A stretch of 64,000 nt of DNA from Nautilus pompilius (lineage: Eukaryota; Mollusca; Cephalopoda; Nautilida; Nautilidae): assembly GCA_018389105.1 (NCBI GenBank), contig JACATO010000598.1, positions 496,001-560,000 of the forward strand, in the 5' to 3' direction. Positions 34,801 to 47,459 of this stretch are shown piece by piece; the first letter of the stretch is position 1, and every line of letters starts with the position of its first letter. The position numbers and the translations under genes were made by a program. The notes beneath the pieces were generated by a model. It saw nothing but the letters and a program-made list of their open reading frames with translations, was not told the origin of the DNA and did not search any database.

Positions 34801-37800
34801 TAAATGAAGCCCTGCCATAGCACAAGCAGCAGTGTTGGAATAAGCTGATACAGGTTTATTTAGGTAAACATATAGGACAAGCACAATCAGCTGAACCATG
34901 AACTGGTCGTGTTTTTAACTTGTTCAGGTTCATTGTTGTTTTTTTTTCCCATTCCAGTTAGTTTCTGTTTCAAGTGGAAAAAGTGGTTCAAAATCCTGGT
35001 TTGGTAATCATATACTTTTTAATTTGAAATTCTTCTATTCTCCAAACACTTAGAGTGGAGTTAGCCCTATGGAAAAAAGAAAAATCACGATTAACAGAAA
35101 ACTAGTTTTAAAGAACTACTTGATGTGTGATCTTTCTAGCTCATGGAGAAAATACCTTGTATCATTGTTAATATGCCTCTGATGTTACCAAATGCTATCT
35201 TAAGACAATGGCCATATATTGTCTTTGTTTTTGGCATAGTCAAGGAAAAACAACTTGGCCTTATTTTGATTTACACCATTAAACAAAGCTCTCATGTTTA
35301 TGGAAATTTTTCTTCATTTGTTTATAACAGCAAGTAAAGATTAGAAACATGCAAAAACATTTTTGTTTTCAATTCATTCTGATCTTTAGATATACTACTC
35401 AGTTTTTTATCCTTAGCAAATTTAGCAACAAACCACAAATATTACATCTAATACTAATGCATTTTACTTCCAGTCCCTAATTCCTAGCCATCATCCATTG
35501 TGACAATTTCCTCCAGTCCAAGTGCTTCTTCACCAGATTGTATCAGTCAACAGTGAAAAGTTATCAGAATGGTAATGGGTGTTTGATAGCCAGGGAACTT
35601 ACCTGATGAATGGTATGCTGGAGAATTTGGCAGATGAGCTTAACATAAAGCAGAGGATTATTTCTAGGGTCTGGACTCAAATTTTCAATATGCTGCTAGA
35701 TGACATGGTGGGGCCAATCTGAGTCATAACATTGCCATGATCACTTTTTGGTTTTGCAAAAGAGGAAAAACTGTTTCTGGATGGCTGAAATCTGATCTTA
35801 AAAATGTAAAGTGTGGTTTTCTCAACACAAACTACATAATCAGTTTAAATGTATACAGTCAAAAAAAGCCTGTATTCACATACCACTAAATGAAGGGAAT
35901 AGAAATACTGAGCTATAAACCCATAGGAAAGGCTTGACTCCAGCATCTTTTCTGGATGAGTTCAAATTTGTTTTGACTATATAGATTGACCTCACAGTGG
36001 ACAAAGGCTTCCATTTGCCAGTGCATTTGAACAATAATACTATGGATTTGGATAGGGCTTAGCTGGAATGGCAAGACATCCCTCCTTATTTTGTAGACCA
36101 GCACCATGAAAGTTTAAGGTACAGGATGAGAGATTCTTGATATTCCATATCATGCCTGGAGTCAAGGAGTACCTGGAACAGGAGACAGTAATCCATATGG
36201 AGTGACCAACTCATTCTCTAAACCATAATTCAGTTGAATAGGTTTGGCACACACTTCAGGCTACCATTGCAAGACATCTTGTGAAACTTGCAGAAAATTG
36301 GTGATCCCCCCTCCCATAGAAGAAAGGGACATACTGTCCCAAATCAACACTTGAAGACTCATCAGAAACACGAGATGCCAATGCCAAGTTGTCATTCATG
36401 CTAGCTGCTCTCAGACAAGCACTGAATAAATTTGCTACTTTGGTGAAAAAAATGTCAAATTTTAGTCTGATTAACTAAAAAATGTTCCTTTTTTTAAGGA
36501 GTGCCTCTATTGACCCATTGTGGCATCATTATTTAATGTCTTTGACATTTGCCAACATTAATGTCTCAAATTTACACACATTCCAACTTGATTACTTGAT
36601 CCTTAGCAGTTTTTAGTAGTATATCACACTTTGGTGATTCTTACCAAAACAAGAAAAAGATTTATGACTGATTACACTGACTTTCCATTAAAGATGAAAT
36701 GCATGAGAATTAAGCTGATGCAGCTGCTAATAAAAACAACTTTCATTAAGATAAATATTTTGACATGGATAATTATCCTATTTTAAAATATGTACAAAAG
36801 TTTTGTTTTTATTCAATATCATCAATTTGTGAGCAACACAGGCAAATCAGAGTTAAAATGAAAATGATCCCTTTTAGTCTCTAAATAATTTAATGTTTTC
36901 CCTTTTTTTTGTTTAAGAAAAACAGCTGCTGCACTGGGGCTTCTTTTTCCATCTGCTGCAACAAGCTCGAAACAAACAATCTGCATCCTTACCCTGTGGA
37001 TTATCTGGAGAAATCATTTCTTAAATCAATATCTAACCAAAATTTTTAAAAAATAAAAAAAAAAAAAACTAAGCACACAAATATGAAAGTATGCACCTGG
37101 AATTTTTGGTAATTTAAGAAATGTGTCACGTAGAGTAAGTCTCAGGATCACTATTCATTTACAGACAGCCCATGTACTTCAGTCGTCTACCGCATTGAGT
37201 GCTATGCTTACACGTTTTTACTTTGCAAGAATCAGAAAATGTCCACTTTACAAAACACTGTAAAAACTAACAAATGGACAGAACAATCACGAAATTCATT
37301 AGAAATTAGGAAGAGGTGAAAGAAAAAGTTTGGAATGTGAGCTGCATCTTTCTTGTTCATATTTGTATGATCATCATTAAAAGTTGGCTAGACATTCATC
37401 ATCATCACGATGTACAGTAATTCTCAGCTTACTGCAGGTTTGAAAAAAATCACCAAAAACCATGTATTTGTGTTGCTGATGTTAAGAGGTTAAAGACCCT
37501 GTAATAATTTCTTAATATAAATGCATTTTAAACATGACCAAAAAAAAAAACAAATAGTGTTTCCGAATATACAAATACTTTTATTCTAAAAATACAGTAA
37601 GTATACAAGATAAAATTAATTTATCAAACAGGGATTATAAATTATTAAAAGATATATATCCATATACAGGTGAGCTATCACAGACTAATTACAATGCTAA
37701 ATACTTCAGCGATTAGAAATAATTAAAACTTTTAAGATTATGTGTCTCTCCAATGATTAAAAGTCAACCATATGGCTATCATCCATGTCACATTTTATTC

Positions 37801-37900
37801 TGATTTTTTTAACAGATAGGAAAAAAATAATCCAGAGGATGCCAACATTTTAATATTAATCATTTTTTTAAGAAAAGCTTTGAAATTTTTACACTGACAG
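31900..37900. other. Intergenic region between converging genes; no gene recognised
   Basis: About 6 kb of AT-rich DNA. Both strands carry only short, broken ORFs. At 35920-36340 the plus strand, with frame changes, gives FLDEFKFVL and later HSLNHNSVEYVWHTL, which may be a very decayed Tc1-like transposase ('SDESRF' and 'SPDLNPIEHVWD'); I rate that only as possible. The end nearest HCP should contain its 3' untranslated region. Confidence 0.4.
37794..37799 (-). other. Candidate poly(A) signal of HCP
   Basis: AATAAA on the minus strand, 183 bp past the HCP stop codon. A second AATAAA lies at 37580-37585, so the choice between them is open. Confidence 0.4.
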
Positions 37901-37981
37901 TGTTTTTGATGTGTGTGTGTGTGTGTACACTGTTGCATAGTCAGTACCAACAGTCATCTTGAGTACATTGATCACATTTTA

Positions 37982-40900
37982 TTAAACTGGTAAAGCCATC
38001 ATCTCTCTTAAATCATCCTCGGGGTGTTTAATGTCAACAGATGAGATACTGTAGTTTTTGGCAAGAATGTCCATAACGTTTGGAGTGATGAATGCTGGCA
38101 ATATGGGCCCCAGACGGATGTTTTTTATTCCCAGATGTAAAAGGGACAACAGAACTGCAACAGCCTTCTGTTCAAACCAGGAGAGCACTATAGAAATGGG
38201 AAGGGAATTGATATCAGTCTTCAAAGCTCCAGCAAGAGCTTGTGCCAGAACAACTGCACCGTAGCTGTCGTTGCACTGGCCCATGTCCAGCAGGCGTGGC
38301 AGGCCAGTCTGTCCTAGCACACCATGCTCAAGAGTATTGAAGCGATACTTTGCACAGCCCATTGTCAGCATGAGGGTCTCTGGTGGAAGTATTTTTACAA
38401 GCTCAGTGTAATAATTTCGCTTATTCTCCGATCCATCACAGCCTCCAACAACAAATATCCTCTTCAGACTCCCATTGTTCATGGCTTCAAGTACCTTTCA
38501 AAGAAAAACAAATTAGTCAACATGGGAAGAGATTGGCACAATAACCCATTTGTTCCTTATAATGCTTTTAAATGGTAATATATAGTTGCTAATTTTCAGT
38601 GAAGCTAAAGAATAGGTGTTGTAATAATGAAACCTTAAAATTTCTAAGGAGCCTAGGAAAATAATACTTTGGGTTACTGGTCACTCACACTAACACACAA
38701 AATTTAGCTGCCATTGTTGTTGATTCCACCTATGAGGGAAATTTAGGAACTATCAGAAATGGCCTGATAGAGATTATTCTTATCTACGTGTGCCCATGAG
38801 TGAATATTTTATTATTAAATCTCTGTACTGAAGAACATGAGAAACTAGACAGTAAACTTAATCAAGACTCATCAAGGACCAAACTCACTGAGAGCATGAA
38901 GTCACAGCATGTCACATGCCATCCTATCACCCAAATGGATTTTCAAATTTGCTAAACCAAAAATGAATGCATGGTATACCCCTTTTTAATGTGTGTCATT
39001 AATAATAGACTTCAAAATTTGTCCTTACTTTATCTGCATTGTTTAATATAGTCTCATGGCCAAAACCGACAGTAAGTGTCTTGGATGGAAGGCGGCAGTC
39101 CTCCTTTGTAAACCCCTTGTTTGCCTTAGCCGTATCAATGATCAGCTTCATGTCATTTTGGTTATTTACATCCAGGTGCTTGACACCAGCGAAGCCAGTT
39201 TCATTAAGAGTAAAAATCCGATCCTTGTAACTTTTCAAGGGTTCAATCATACAGTTGGTTGTTATGATGATAGGCCCAGGAAAAGCTGAAAATTCAAACT
39301 TTTGTAATTGCCAGGCTCTTCCATAATGACCAGCAAGATTCTAGATAAATAAAAAATGTTTTAAAAACTCAAAAGAAATAAAACACTTTAGTTCATTTTC
39401 TACAAAGTCTTACCTCCATCAATTTCAACAAAACCTAATTCAGTCAGGTTTCAATTCAGACAACAGTCAAATCCTAGAATTTTTTAAATAGTAGATTTAT
39501 ATATATGTATGTGCGTGCACACGAATGTGCACAGAGTTCAAAAATTATATGCCTACCATACAAAAACGCTGTTATCGTTCTTTTCAACACTTTATTGTTA
39601 ATGAAAATACATTATTCCAGCAAAATAAGTATGAATAAATCTGATAAACCATTAATTATGAGATGCTATCAATTCAAGCTTCTTTCTTCAAAATTGCCAC
39701 ATTTCGTGTGGATAACCACCGCGCACACTTTTGGTGACATGTTCAGTAACGTCTCAGAACATTGTCTTATAGATAATTCCCCCATTCCTCCTGTAAGTAG
39801 TTCTATAGCTGACTGACACTGGTTTAACCTTTTTCCTTGACTATTCACTAAATAGGCTTGTTAACACATAGCAGTAATCAAGATAGGTTCCATAGACCCA
39901 TGAAAACAAGTAAAATATTAATATTAATGTGCTGTTAACCTGAAAAAGCATTACAGAAACTTAATAATATCAATTTTAAAAGTCACTGTATTATTAGTAA
40001 TTTTCATTTTAATCTTCCTGCTGTGAAGTTCCTGACTTTGACTCCTTGGAAGAGGAAAGCATCAAATGTGAGTTGCCTCACTTTCCTCTTATGGTAGCAC
40101 AGACTTTCTTCATAGCAGGTGGCACATCTTGGTTCACAATCTTTCTGACAGCAGAGATGAGCTCCCAATTGTCATCATGCTGCTCCAAGTCCAGACCTGA
40201 ATTTATAAGAGCTAGTCACTCCTGAAGAACTTTGGTGGTAAGGACATTTCCAGCTGAAGCCTCATCAGCAACTAGCCATTTAGCCTGGGTGTCATGCTGA
40301 TCTAACTACTGCAGCTCCATGTTGATCAGAGGCTCTCTGCGAGACTGCAAAAGCTCATCCACATTCTCCATACTAACCTCTTCAAATCCATCAGTGTTGG
40401 CCAACAGTGTGATGTCATTGGTGACTGCTGACATGCTCTCCTCAAATCCAGAAAAATCATTGATGATGTCTGACCACAATTTCTGCTTCACACAGTTCAT
40501 ACAATTAGAACTGACTTCTTGCCAAGACTCATTGATGTTAATGATAGCATTCATTATGTTATATGCCTTCCACCAGTCCCTCGTGTATTGTCTTTAACCA
40601 TTTGACTAATGAAATGATAGGTAGTAAGCCTTGAAGGCAGCAATGGCACCCTAGTTCATGGACTGCAGCAGGGAAGTTGGTTTGAGTGGAAAAAAACAAG
40701 ACTTCAACTGGTAAGTCAGTTTGAAGTATCAAGGATTTGTGGGTAGCCTAGAGCATTGTCCAGGAGTTCAAATCAATTTTGCTCACAATTCTTGACAGTT
40801 GGGAAGAAACAATGGATGAATCAATTGTTAAAAACATCCATAGTTACCAAAGTCTTATAGCTTGACTGCCAGATGATGGGTAGCTGTTCCTTTGTGTCCC

Positions 40901-43900
40901 CCTTCATAGCTCATGGTGTCTCAGGATAGTACACAAGAAGAGGCTATAGCCTGCTTCAGGTCACCTGAAGTAGTGTGAGGCAGTCTCTTTGTGTTTTAAA
41001 GCCAGAGGAACATCATTCTTCCTTCAATATAAACATGTGCAGCAGCATCCTCTTCCAAAAAAAGGTCCTGTCTCAATCCACATTAAAAACAGGGTTTGGA
41101 GAGTAATTGCCATTTTTCAGAATTGTCTTAAATGTTTCAAAGAACTCACCAGCTGCCTTTTTATCTGCACTTGCAGCTTTGCCAATTATGCAGATTAGAG
41201 CTGTGCTTAAAGAAATCAAACCACCCTTGGTTGGCCATAAATGTACCTGTGGTGGATTCCCCTCCTTCCTGATTCTTCAGGTCATCATCAAATAAAGTTT
41301 TTTTTTTTTCCTTTGACAGAATCACTGCCTGACTCACAGCATGGCACACTGGGTTCATATCTTCTACCAAGACTGCTAAAAGTCTCTCCATTTTCACCAT
41401 AATGGTGCTTCTCATACAAATTAATTTAGTAACATTGACTGGAGTGGCAGACTGGCCTGCTGCTGAGATTCTGCCATTGCAGGCAATTCCTTAAGTCAGA
41501 ATTCACGCTCAACTGCAGTACTGCCTAGTCCCAATACCAAATGCCTAAAAACTTTCAATTTAAAACCAAGACTGATGCTCTTACACTTTGTTTTTGGTTC
41601 ACCTTCTGCACTGTCACTTGCTAGGCGTTTCGGACCCATGTTTAGATAAATTTGGCCACATTTTATCACTTAAAATGGGTCACAATAATTGAGCAAAGTA
41701 GAGCTAACCAATGTAATGGCTGAATTCCTCAAAGGAGAGTGACTGAGAATGAATTCGAGTTGAGAAACAGTTCAAGCTAACAATTATTCAAATTAGTAAC
41801 TATATTGGATAAACGTGATGTTTTATGGATGGACTAAAGTTAATATTCAAAGAAATAACTTGTTGGTTCATAATTATGCAAAAATCTTAAGTGATATCAT
41901 CATCACAATTAATGATTTGCATTCTGATACTACATGATATTTTGCATGGCTTTTTCTAGAATAATGAATTTTTCATTAACAATAATAAGTTCAAAAGATA
42001 GACAACTAGTTTTTTAATGAGGGTTCATAATTTTGAACACCAGAGGCTATGTGTATTTGTATCTTTATAAACTTTTCTTAAGTTTTTATTTTAAAATTTC
42101 AAAGTAAGGAAGTAGGATAGTTAGAATGGCAAAGCTGCGGTCAGATGACTGGAATTCTTTCACCAGCTACTACGGAGATATGAAATACCAATGAAATGAC
42201 TAGAAAAACCATTTCCATGTGAACCATGTTATAAAAGATTTTGTGAACTTACTTTGTATTTGCGTATCTCTGGGTATCCATGAGCGGGCAGTAATTCGCC
42301 ATGAGTGTAAACATTAATGCCAGTGTCCTCGGTTGCCTTGAGGATTTGATGAAGGTCAAAGATATCATGGCCTGATACCAGTATCCCCTGGAAGCCAAAC
42401 AGAAGTAAAACTAGTCCTTTTCAGAAATGCTTTCAGTGACACAAAACCATGAATCAGACACAAGGCCAATGGCAGATCACAAACAGATTTAAAGTTTGTT
42501 TAACTGTGACAATTACTAAGATCTAACTACTCTAAGACTCAAAAATTTTCAAACTCTTTACTTTAAAATTCCTGAAAAATTGAGAAGATAATAAACACTT
42601 GTTTATTTTGGACCTAATCACGAAATTATTAAATACTTATGAATCTGATACAGTAACATACCTTATTACTATTAACCTAATCAACATCCAACCTCTCAAC
42701 TCAGAAATGCTAGCTCACAGATGATTTCTTTTATTTTTGCCTTTCTAGATTTATCTAAACCCGTTAGTTAGACTGCTATGGCCAGGACTATCTTGGTTCA
42801 GCAAATCTACTTGGTGTAGTTTCTTTTTGCCAGTCAAGTGAGTTTCCTCCAGTTGCCTTCTATATCTAAAAATGAAATTTTCTATTTGGGATGCAAGTGG
42901 TAGCTTTGAGAGCTCGTCACATCTAATCCCCATCCCCTCCGTGATTAGTAACTTTAGTAACTTTCAAATATAAAAATGTCCCCTTTGGGATTTGGATTTG
43001 GAAAAATATTTTTAAAAAAGTCTTTCCATGCAAGATTTCCCAGAATGAATTGTGCTCAGCTGTTTAAGAATAGATACAAATATAGAAAGATAAAGCAGCA
43101 GAAAGTTTCTAAAATTTATTTGAAGTCCCTGTTGCCAAAAAAGTGCACATCCACTATTTTTTTTAAGAATATTTATACTCTCCACTATCTGATTTGACAA
43201 AATATTATTGGCTGTGCCATCATCTATACTCTAGGTAGAACAGATTGCTACCCTGTAAACCCTATCTATGATAGAATACTCCAGGTGAACAAAATATTCT
43301 GCCAGCCTGGACTGCTCTATCCATTAAATGGGGTCATCAGGACAGCAAACACAATAGTCAAACAGCATACAATACTAATCACCTTGCCAACCTTTGGTCC
43401 ATCATGCACCTGTACTGGAGTTCGATCCCCATAACATTTTCGATGACCAGCATCGAGAAGTGATAAAACCAGCAGATTCACCTCACCCACTTTCAAGGCC
43501 AATTTAAGATTGGTGCCCAGGTCTTTGCGTTCTTCAACTGGTCCACTCTCCAAAAAATCAAAGGCCTACAAAAACAAAATTCAGTAGCTACAAATAGAAT
43601 GGTCAATCACAGAAAAGATTCTCAGGTGCCAAAAAAAAAAAAAAAATTACATCAAAACAATCCAGATTGTACAATGATTCTTTATTTTTTCATCTTATAA
43701 TAAAATGTTCAAAAAGATGTATTTATGACCCCTCCCCCATTTTCTGATTAGGACTTGTTCTTGAGAACTCACCTTGTACACAAAATGTGAAATTTCCTTG
43801 TCCCTCTGACCAAGACGAACTGCATGCAGAGCATAGCTGCACATGCCCTTCAACCCATATACAATCATCTCTCGCACACCGTTTACATCGGCACCATACG

Positions 43901-46900
43901 TGGACAGACTTGAATGCACCCCATGCATTTTACCTACAACACATCAACTTTGTGAAGATTTATAAATGAAAATTCTACAAGTCAGACATTATACAGATTT
44001 TTTTTTTATTCAGAGGCTATCTTTTATACTTGTCCAAATGCATAATCAACTGTACACTTTTCTGTTGTTGGCTTGTTGTTTTAACAGTCTTGCTGCTTAA
44101 TGTTTAACTATTGAACACCAGGAAATACCTTTCCTGACACACAGTTGGTCATTAAACATAATGAACCACATTATAAATGCACTTTACACATTACGCGCAT
44201 CACCAGATATCATTTAGTCTGTACAATCTTCCATCGGGATCAAACATACATGCACCTTAAAGCACTAAGTTCTCATGGGCGTACTTAAAGTGGGGTACTT
44301 TAAAATATTGAATGAGACTCCTCCATATCAGCCTGGTAAATTTACTGGACGTACATGTCAGTTCTAAAATAGGGTGACATCAAGACTACATAGGTCCCAT
44401 GCTGAAGACATGTTAGCTCATGTCACATGGATGAATTGCTGCAGAAGCTTATATGTTGCATATCCTTTGAGTACATTTTCCTATCGAGATACCATAGCAG
44501 TGTTGTTAGATACAAAGTGTATCACGCCAGTCCTAACTATGGCAGTGTTTGGTCCAGTATTCTCTGTACATCATCAGCACACCCCATCACAAATATCAAC
44601 AATCTTGATGAAGAAATTGGGTTGATCCAAGAAGGGGTTCAATCAGTAGAGATGAGGCGAATGCTTATCAATCTGCCTAATACCATTTAAATGTCATCTC
44701 ATGGTATCTTAACTTACTGGTTGCTATATATGTTACATAGCCTTCCATTGTGAATGTCATGAGATAAATTTCACAGACTTGTTCATATAAGGAGAGAAAC
44801 ATGCCAAATAAAGTTCTATGGATTTCTATTCAGTAAGTGAACAGTCATGTGACAATTTATCAAGTATAGCAGCTTCAACACTTCCCTTTCTTAATCTGCA
44901 CATATCTCGTCTTTACTGGTTACTTTGAAATATTTTCAGCCAACCTTTTTCCTCCCTTCAAAAAAAATTCTATAAAATAAAAAAATTATGCCCTTATCCC
45001 TTTAAATGGTTTTTATTTTAACATGTCTTCAAATAGGGAGCTTTCGTGTGAATAGACCAACATGCATGCAAATAATAATAATTGAAGTTAACTGGCACCT
45101 ATACATAATATAGCATTTAACTCCTTCCCTGCCAGAGTCAGAGATCTCCAATCAATGATCGCCACCCACTAATTGCCAAAGTTGGAGATCATCGATCTAA
45201 CAGTTTTCGTGACACTTGATAGATGGCTGGCCAGCAGCACCAGATATTGTTGGTGAATGCTCTTGGGGAAATTCTGAATCATCTGTCAATGGAGGAGTGT
45301 ATTTGTTGATGGAAATGACCTCAAAATCTTTGGCAGGGAAAGAGTTAATGTCACAATCAAATTTTTTTTTTTTAAATTTTTCAAAGAAGAGTTAATTAGG
45401 TATTAGAAAAAATCTACAATCTTAAAATAAATATTAAGTCAAAAAAAAGGTACAATTATTTAGGTAACTGTTAATCGCTGTGCAGCATGATTCTCCTTTT
45501 GTAGTTTTGTTTTTTTGTTGTTTGAGGGTGCAATTGAATTTTTACCTTGATTTTAGAGGTTTTAGATCTGTGTCAGATTGCTGAAAAGGTGCAAGTTGTT
45601 GCTACTGATAATTCAGTAACATTACCTCATTTACCTCTAGAAAAGTAATAGAGAGCTTACCAAATATAGATTATATTGCCAGCCTCTGAGCTTCACATCC
45701 TTGTAGTCATCAAGAAAAAATAAATATACATTCACCTTGCTCAGCAAGAGATTCTACATCAGTAACAGAGCCACTGGGAAGCCATGTTGAAGGGCCATCA
45801 ACAAAAGTGTCTGGCTGAACACCAGCTGAAGCGCAGGCTTTTTCGTAAGCATTTTTGAGTTCTTCTCTATGCTTCAGAGCATCTCTGATAAAATCAGAGA
45901 ATCGACCGGGGTCAAAGTTCACATTAGTCAGTGTGCTGAAACAGCAATTGTTAAGTCAGTGTAAACATGCACAGCGGAACTCTACACCAAAGTTTCTAAG
46001 ACAGTTTTTCTTCCATAAAATAAGAAATTAAACCTTTAAATTGCACATATGCCTGTGAACTGAAGATACCCCTCCCTTAATACATTTAAACAACCCATGT
46101 TTCTTAAAGGAGTGTCTGGTCAAATCAGGTTTTTATGTCCATTTATAAATTCTATTTTAGCATACATCAAATAATTATCAACATTTTAATCCCTTAAACA
46201 CCTTAAACATAAGCAGCTTGGCATTTATTGAATGACACAGTCTTGAAAATATGACCTATCCTAAATGATCTTTTCATTACTTGTACAAAATGATGGTAAT
46301 GCAATCAAAATTCCAAACATCAGCTACCAGTAAAATGTAAAAACTGGAATTACCTACAGTTCATAAGAAAATCAAAGAAATACAGTGGAGGTAAACATAT
46401 GTGTGTATGTGTCAAGTATCTATAATAAAGCAGTCTATGCAGTAGATTACCATCTAACCTCCATGTTTTGTGTCCCTTTGTAATTAATTTATTAATTTTT
46501 TTATTTTGTTTTAAATATTTCCAAAGTTGGTACTCATTAATCTTATAGTTAAATTTCAAAATTAAAGCTTAAACAAATAGAATTTACTGAAAGGCAGAGC
46601 AGGGAGGGAATGCTGTTTATGGAGCAGTGTGACCCAGATATTGCTCCATAGAACAGGTGAGGGGTGGGGTAGACTGGCCAAAGCTGACTTCCTTCAAATC
46701 AGTGGGAGCCAGGAATGGCAAGGGTCCACACCAAACACTCTTGCCTAGGAGCACTTTTATCTGGGTAAACATACTGCTAGAATCTCACCACCCCCAACCA
46801 ACCCTAACCATGGCAGAGCCACTACTCAACCAGTCTAATCCCAGAGCAACAGCTTCATCTTGCTTTTTTCTTTAACTGAATTATTTTATCATCTCATTTA

Positions 46901-47218
46901 TCTTAGGCCTCAAATTTTATCTCCCTCCCAAATCAGGCAGAGCAGTGCCTCTGCCGCAGAGTCGGCCAAAAGGGTTTGGATTTAGGAGGAATTTCTGCTG
47001 CTGCAGCAATACCTAAAGAGAGCTCCGAACACAAAGTCGTCTACGTGTTGTGGCACAGCGACACCAAGCTCCAATCCTCTTTTCGCAAAAACACTTATTC
47101 CCTTAAGATTGTAGAGAAGCAGGTCCTGCAGTGCTGCCACCTGGGGACTTTTACCGCAGACTCCAACGACAGTGCAGCCAGTTCTACCCTTTGTCTGCTC
47201 ACACTGAAAACAAAACAT
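37982..47218 (-). CDS. Hybrid cluster protein (HCP / hydroxylamine reductase / prismane protein), 7 coding exons
   Basis: Exons on the minus strand: 47218-47013 (exon opens at 47220), 45935-45736, 43933-43773, 43565-43383, 42387-42253, 39340-39029 and 38494-37982. All are GT-AG and phase-exact, giving 1,710 nt, or 569 residues plus TAA; the Desulfovibrio protein is about 550. The N-terminus MFCFQCEQT...GC....GVC carries Cys3, Cys6, Cys15 and Cys21 (C-x2-C-x8-C-x5-C), the class I proximal 4Fe-4S pattern. Hybrid-cluster ligands are all present: His257 (SGHD), Glu281 (HGE), Cys325 (TTNC), Cys418 (GGCDG), Cys446 (GCAKYRF), Cys473 (GQCND) and Glu507 (WFEQKA). HCPs hold a 4Fe-4O-2S-type cluster; they reduce hydroxylamine in vitro and serve as nitric oxide reductases or S-nitrosylases in bacteria. 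The start is fixed by homology: MFCFQC is the family's usual N-terminus and sits 2 nt inside an acceptor, so the upstream exon is probably untranslated and the protein probably cytosolic. Codon use and introns are host-like. The gene looks intact and functional. Confidence 0.95.
40020..41650 (-). pseudogene. Tigger1-like transposase fossil in an HCP intron
   Basis: The minus strand begins [13 protein letters not shown] (41638 downwards) and continues with [32 protein letters not shown] (the CENP-B-type binding half), then FNVD followed by a stop where the first DDE aspartate box stands, and later LLDNALGYP (like 'LIDNAPGHP'), with the acidic C-terminal extension near 40550-40300. Many stops and frameshifts. 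It is a different and older-looking copy than the Tigger at 24486-27006. It fills most of the HCP intron 39341-42252, in the same orientation as the gene. Confidence 0.8.
45121..45344. mobile_element. TTAA-flanked piggyBac-type MITE in an HCP intron
   Basis: TTAA at 45117-45120 and 45345-45348 flanks a 224-bp element with inverted ends CTCCTTCCCTGCCAGAG and the reverse complement of CTCTTTCCCTGCCAAAG (15 of 17 match). It has no coding capacity. The ends resemble those of the element at 4164-4645 (CCCTTTCCTGTCGG). It lies in the HCP intron 43934-45735. Confidence 0.65.
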
Positions 47219-47459
47219 GGCTGGGGTGGGAAGAGGAAAAAAAAAATATTTATTATTTAGCAAACATATTTAAAAAAAAAAGTCTTTATGAAGTAAAAGA
47301 CTGCAGTTTTGTTTTTGATTTAAAAGTTTGTGTTGAAAATTAAGGATTCTAGATTGATGGATTGGAAGATGGGGATGAATGGTGCATCTTGGGAACCAAT
47401 CTGAAGTATGCATTAGTTATAGACATGCTAAGAAAACCTCTTCTCTCTGCAGACATTTC

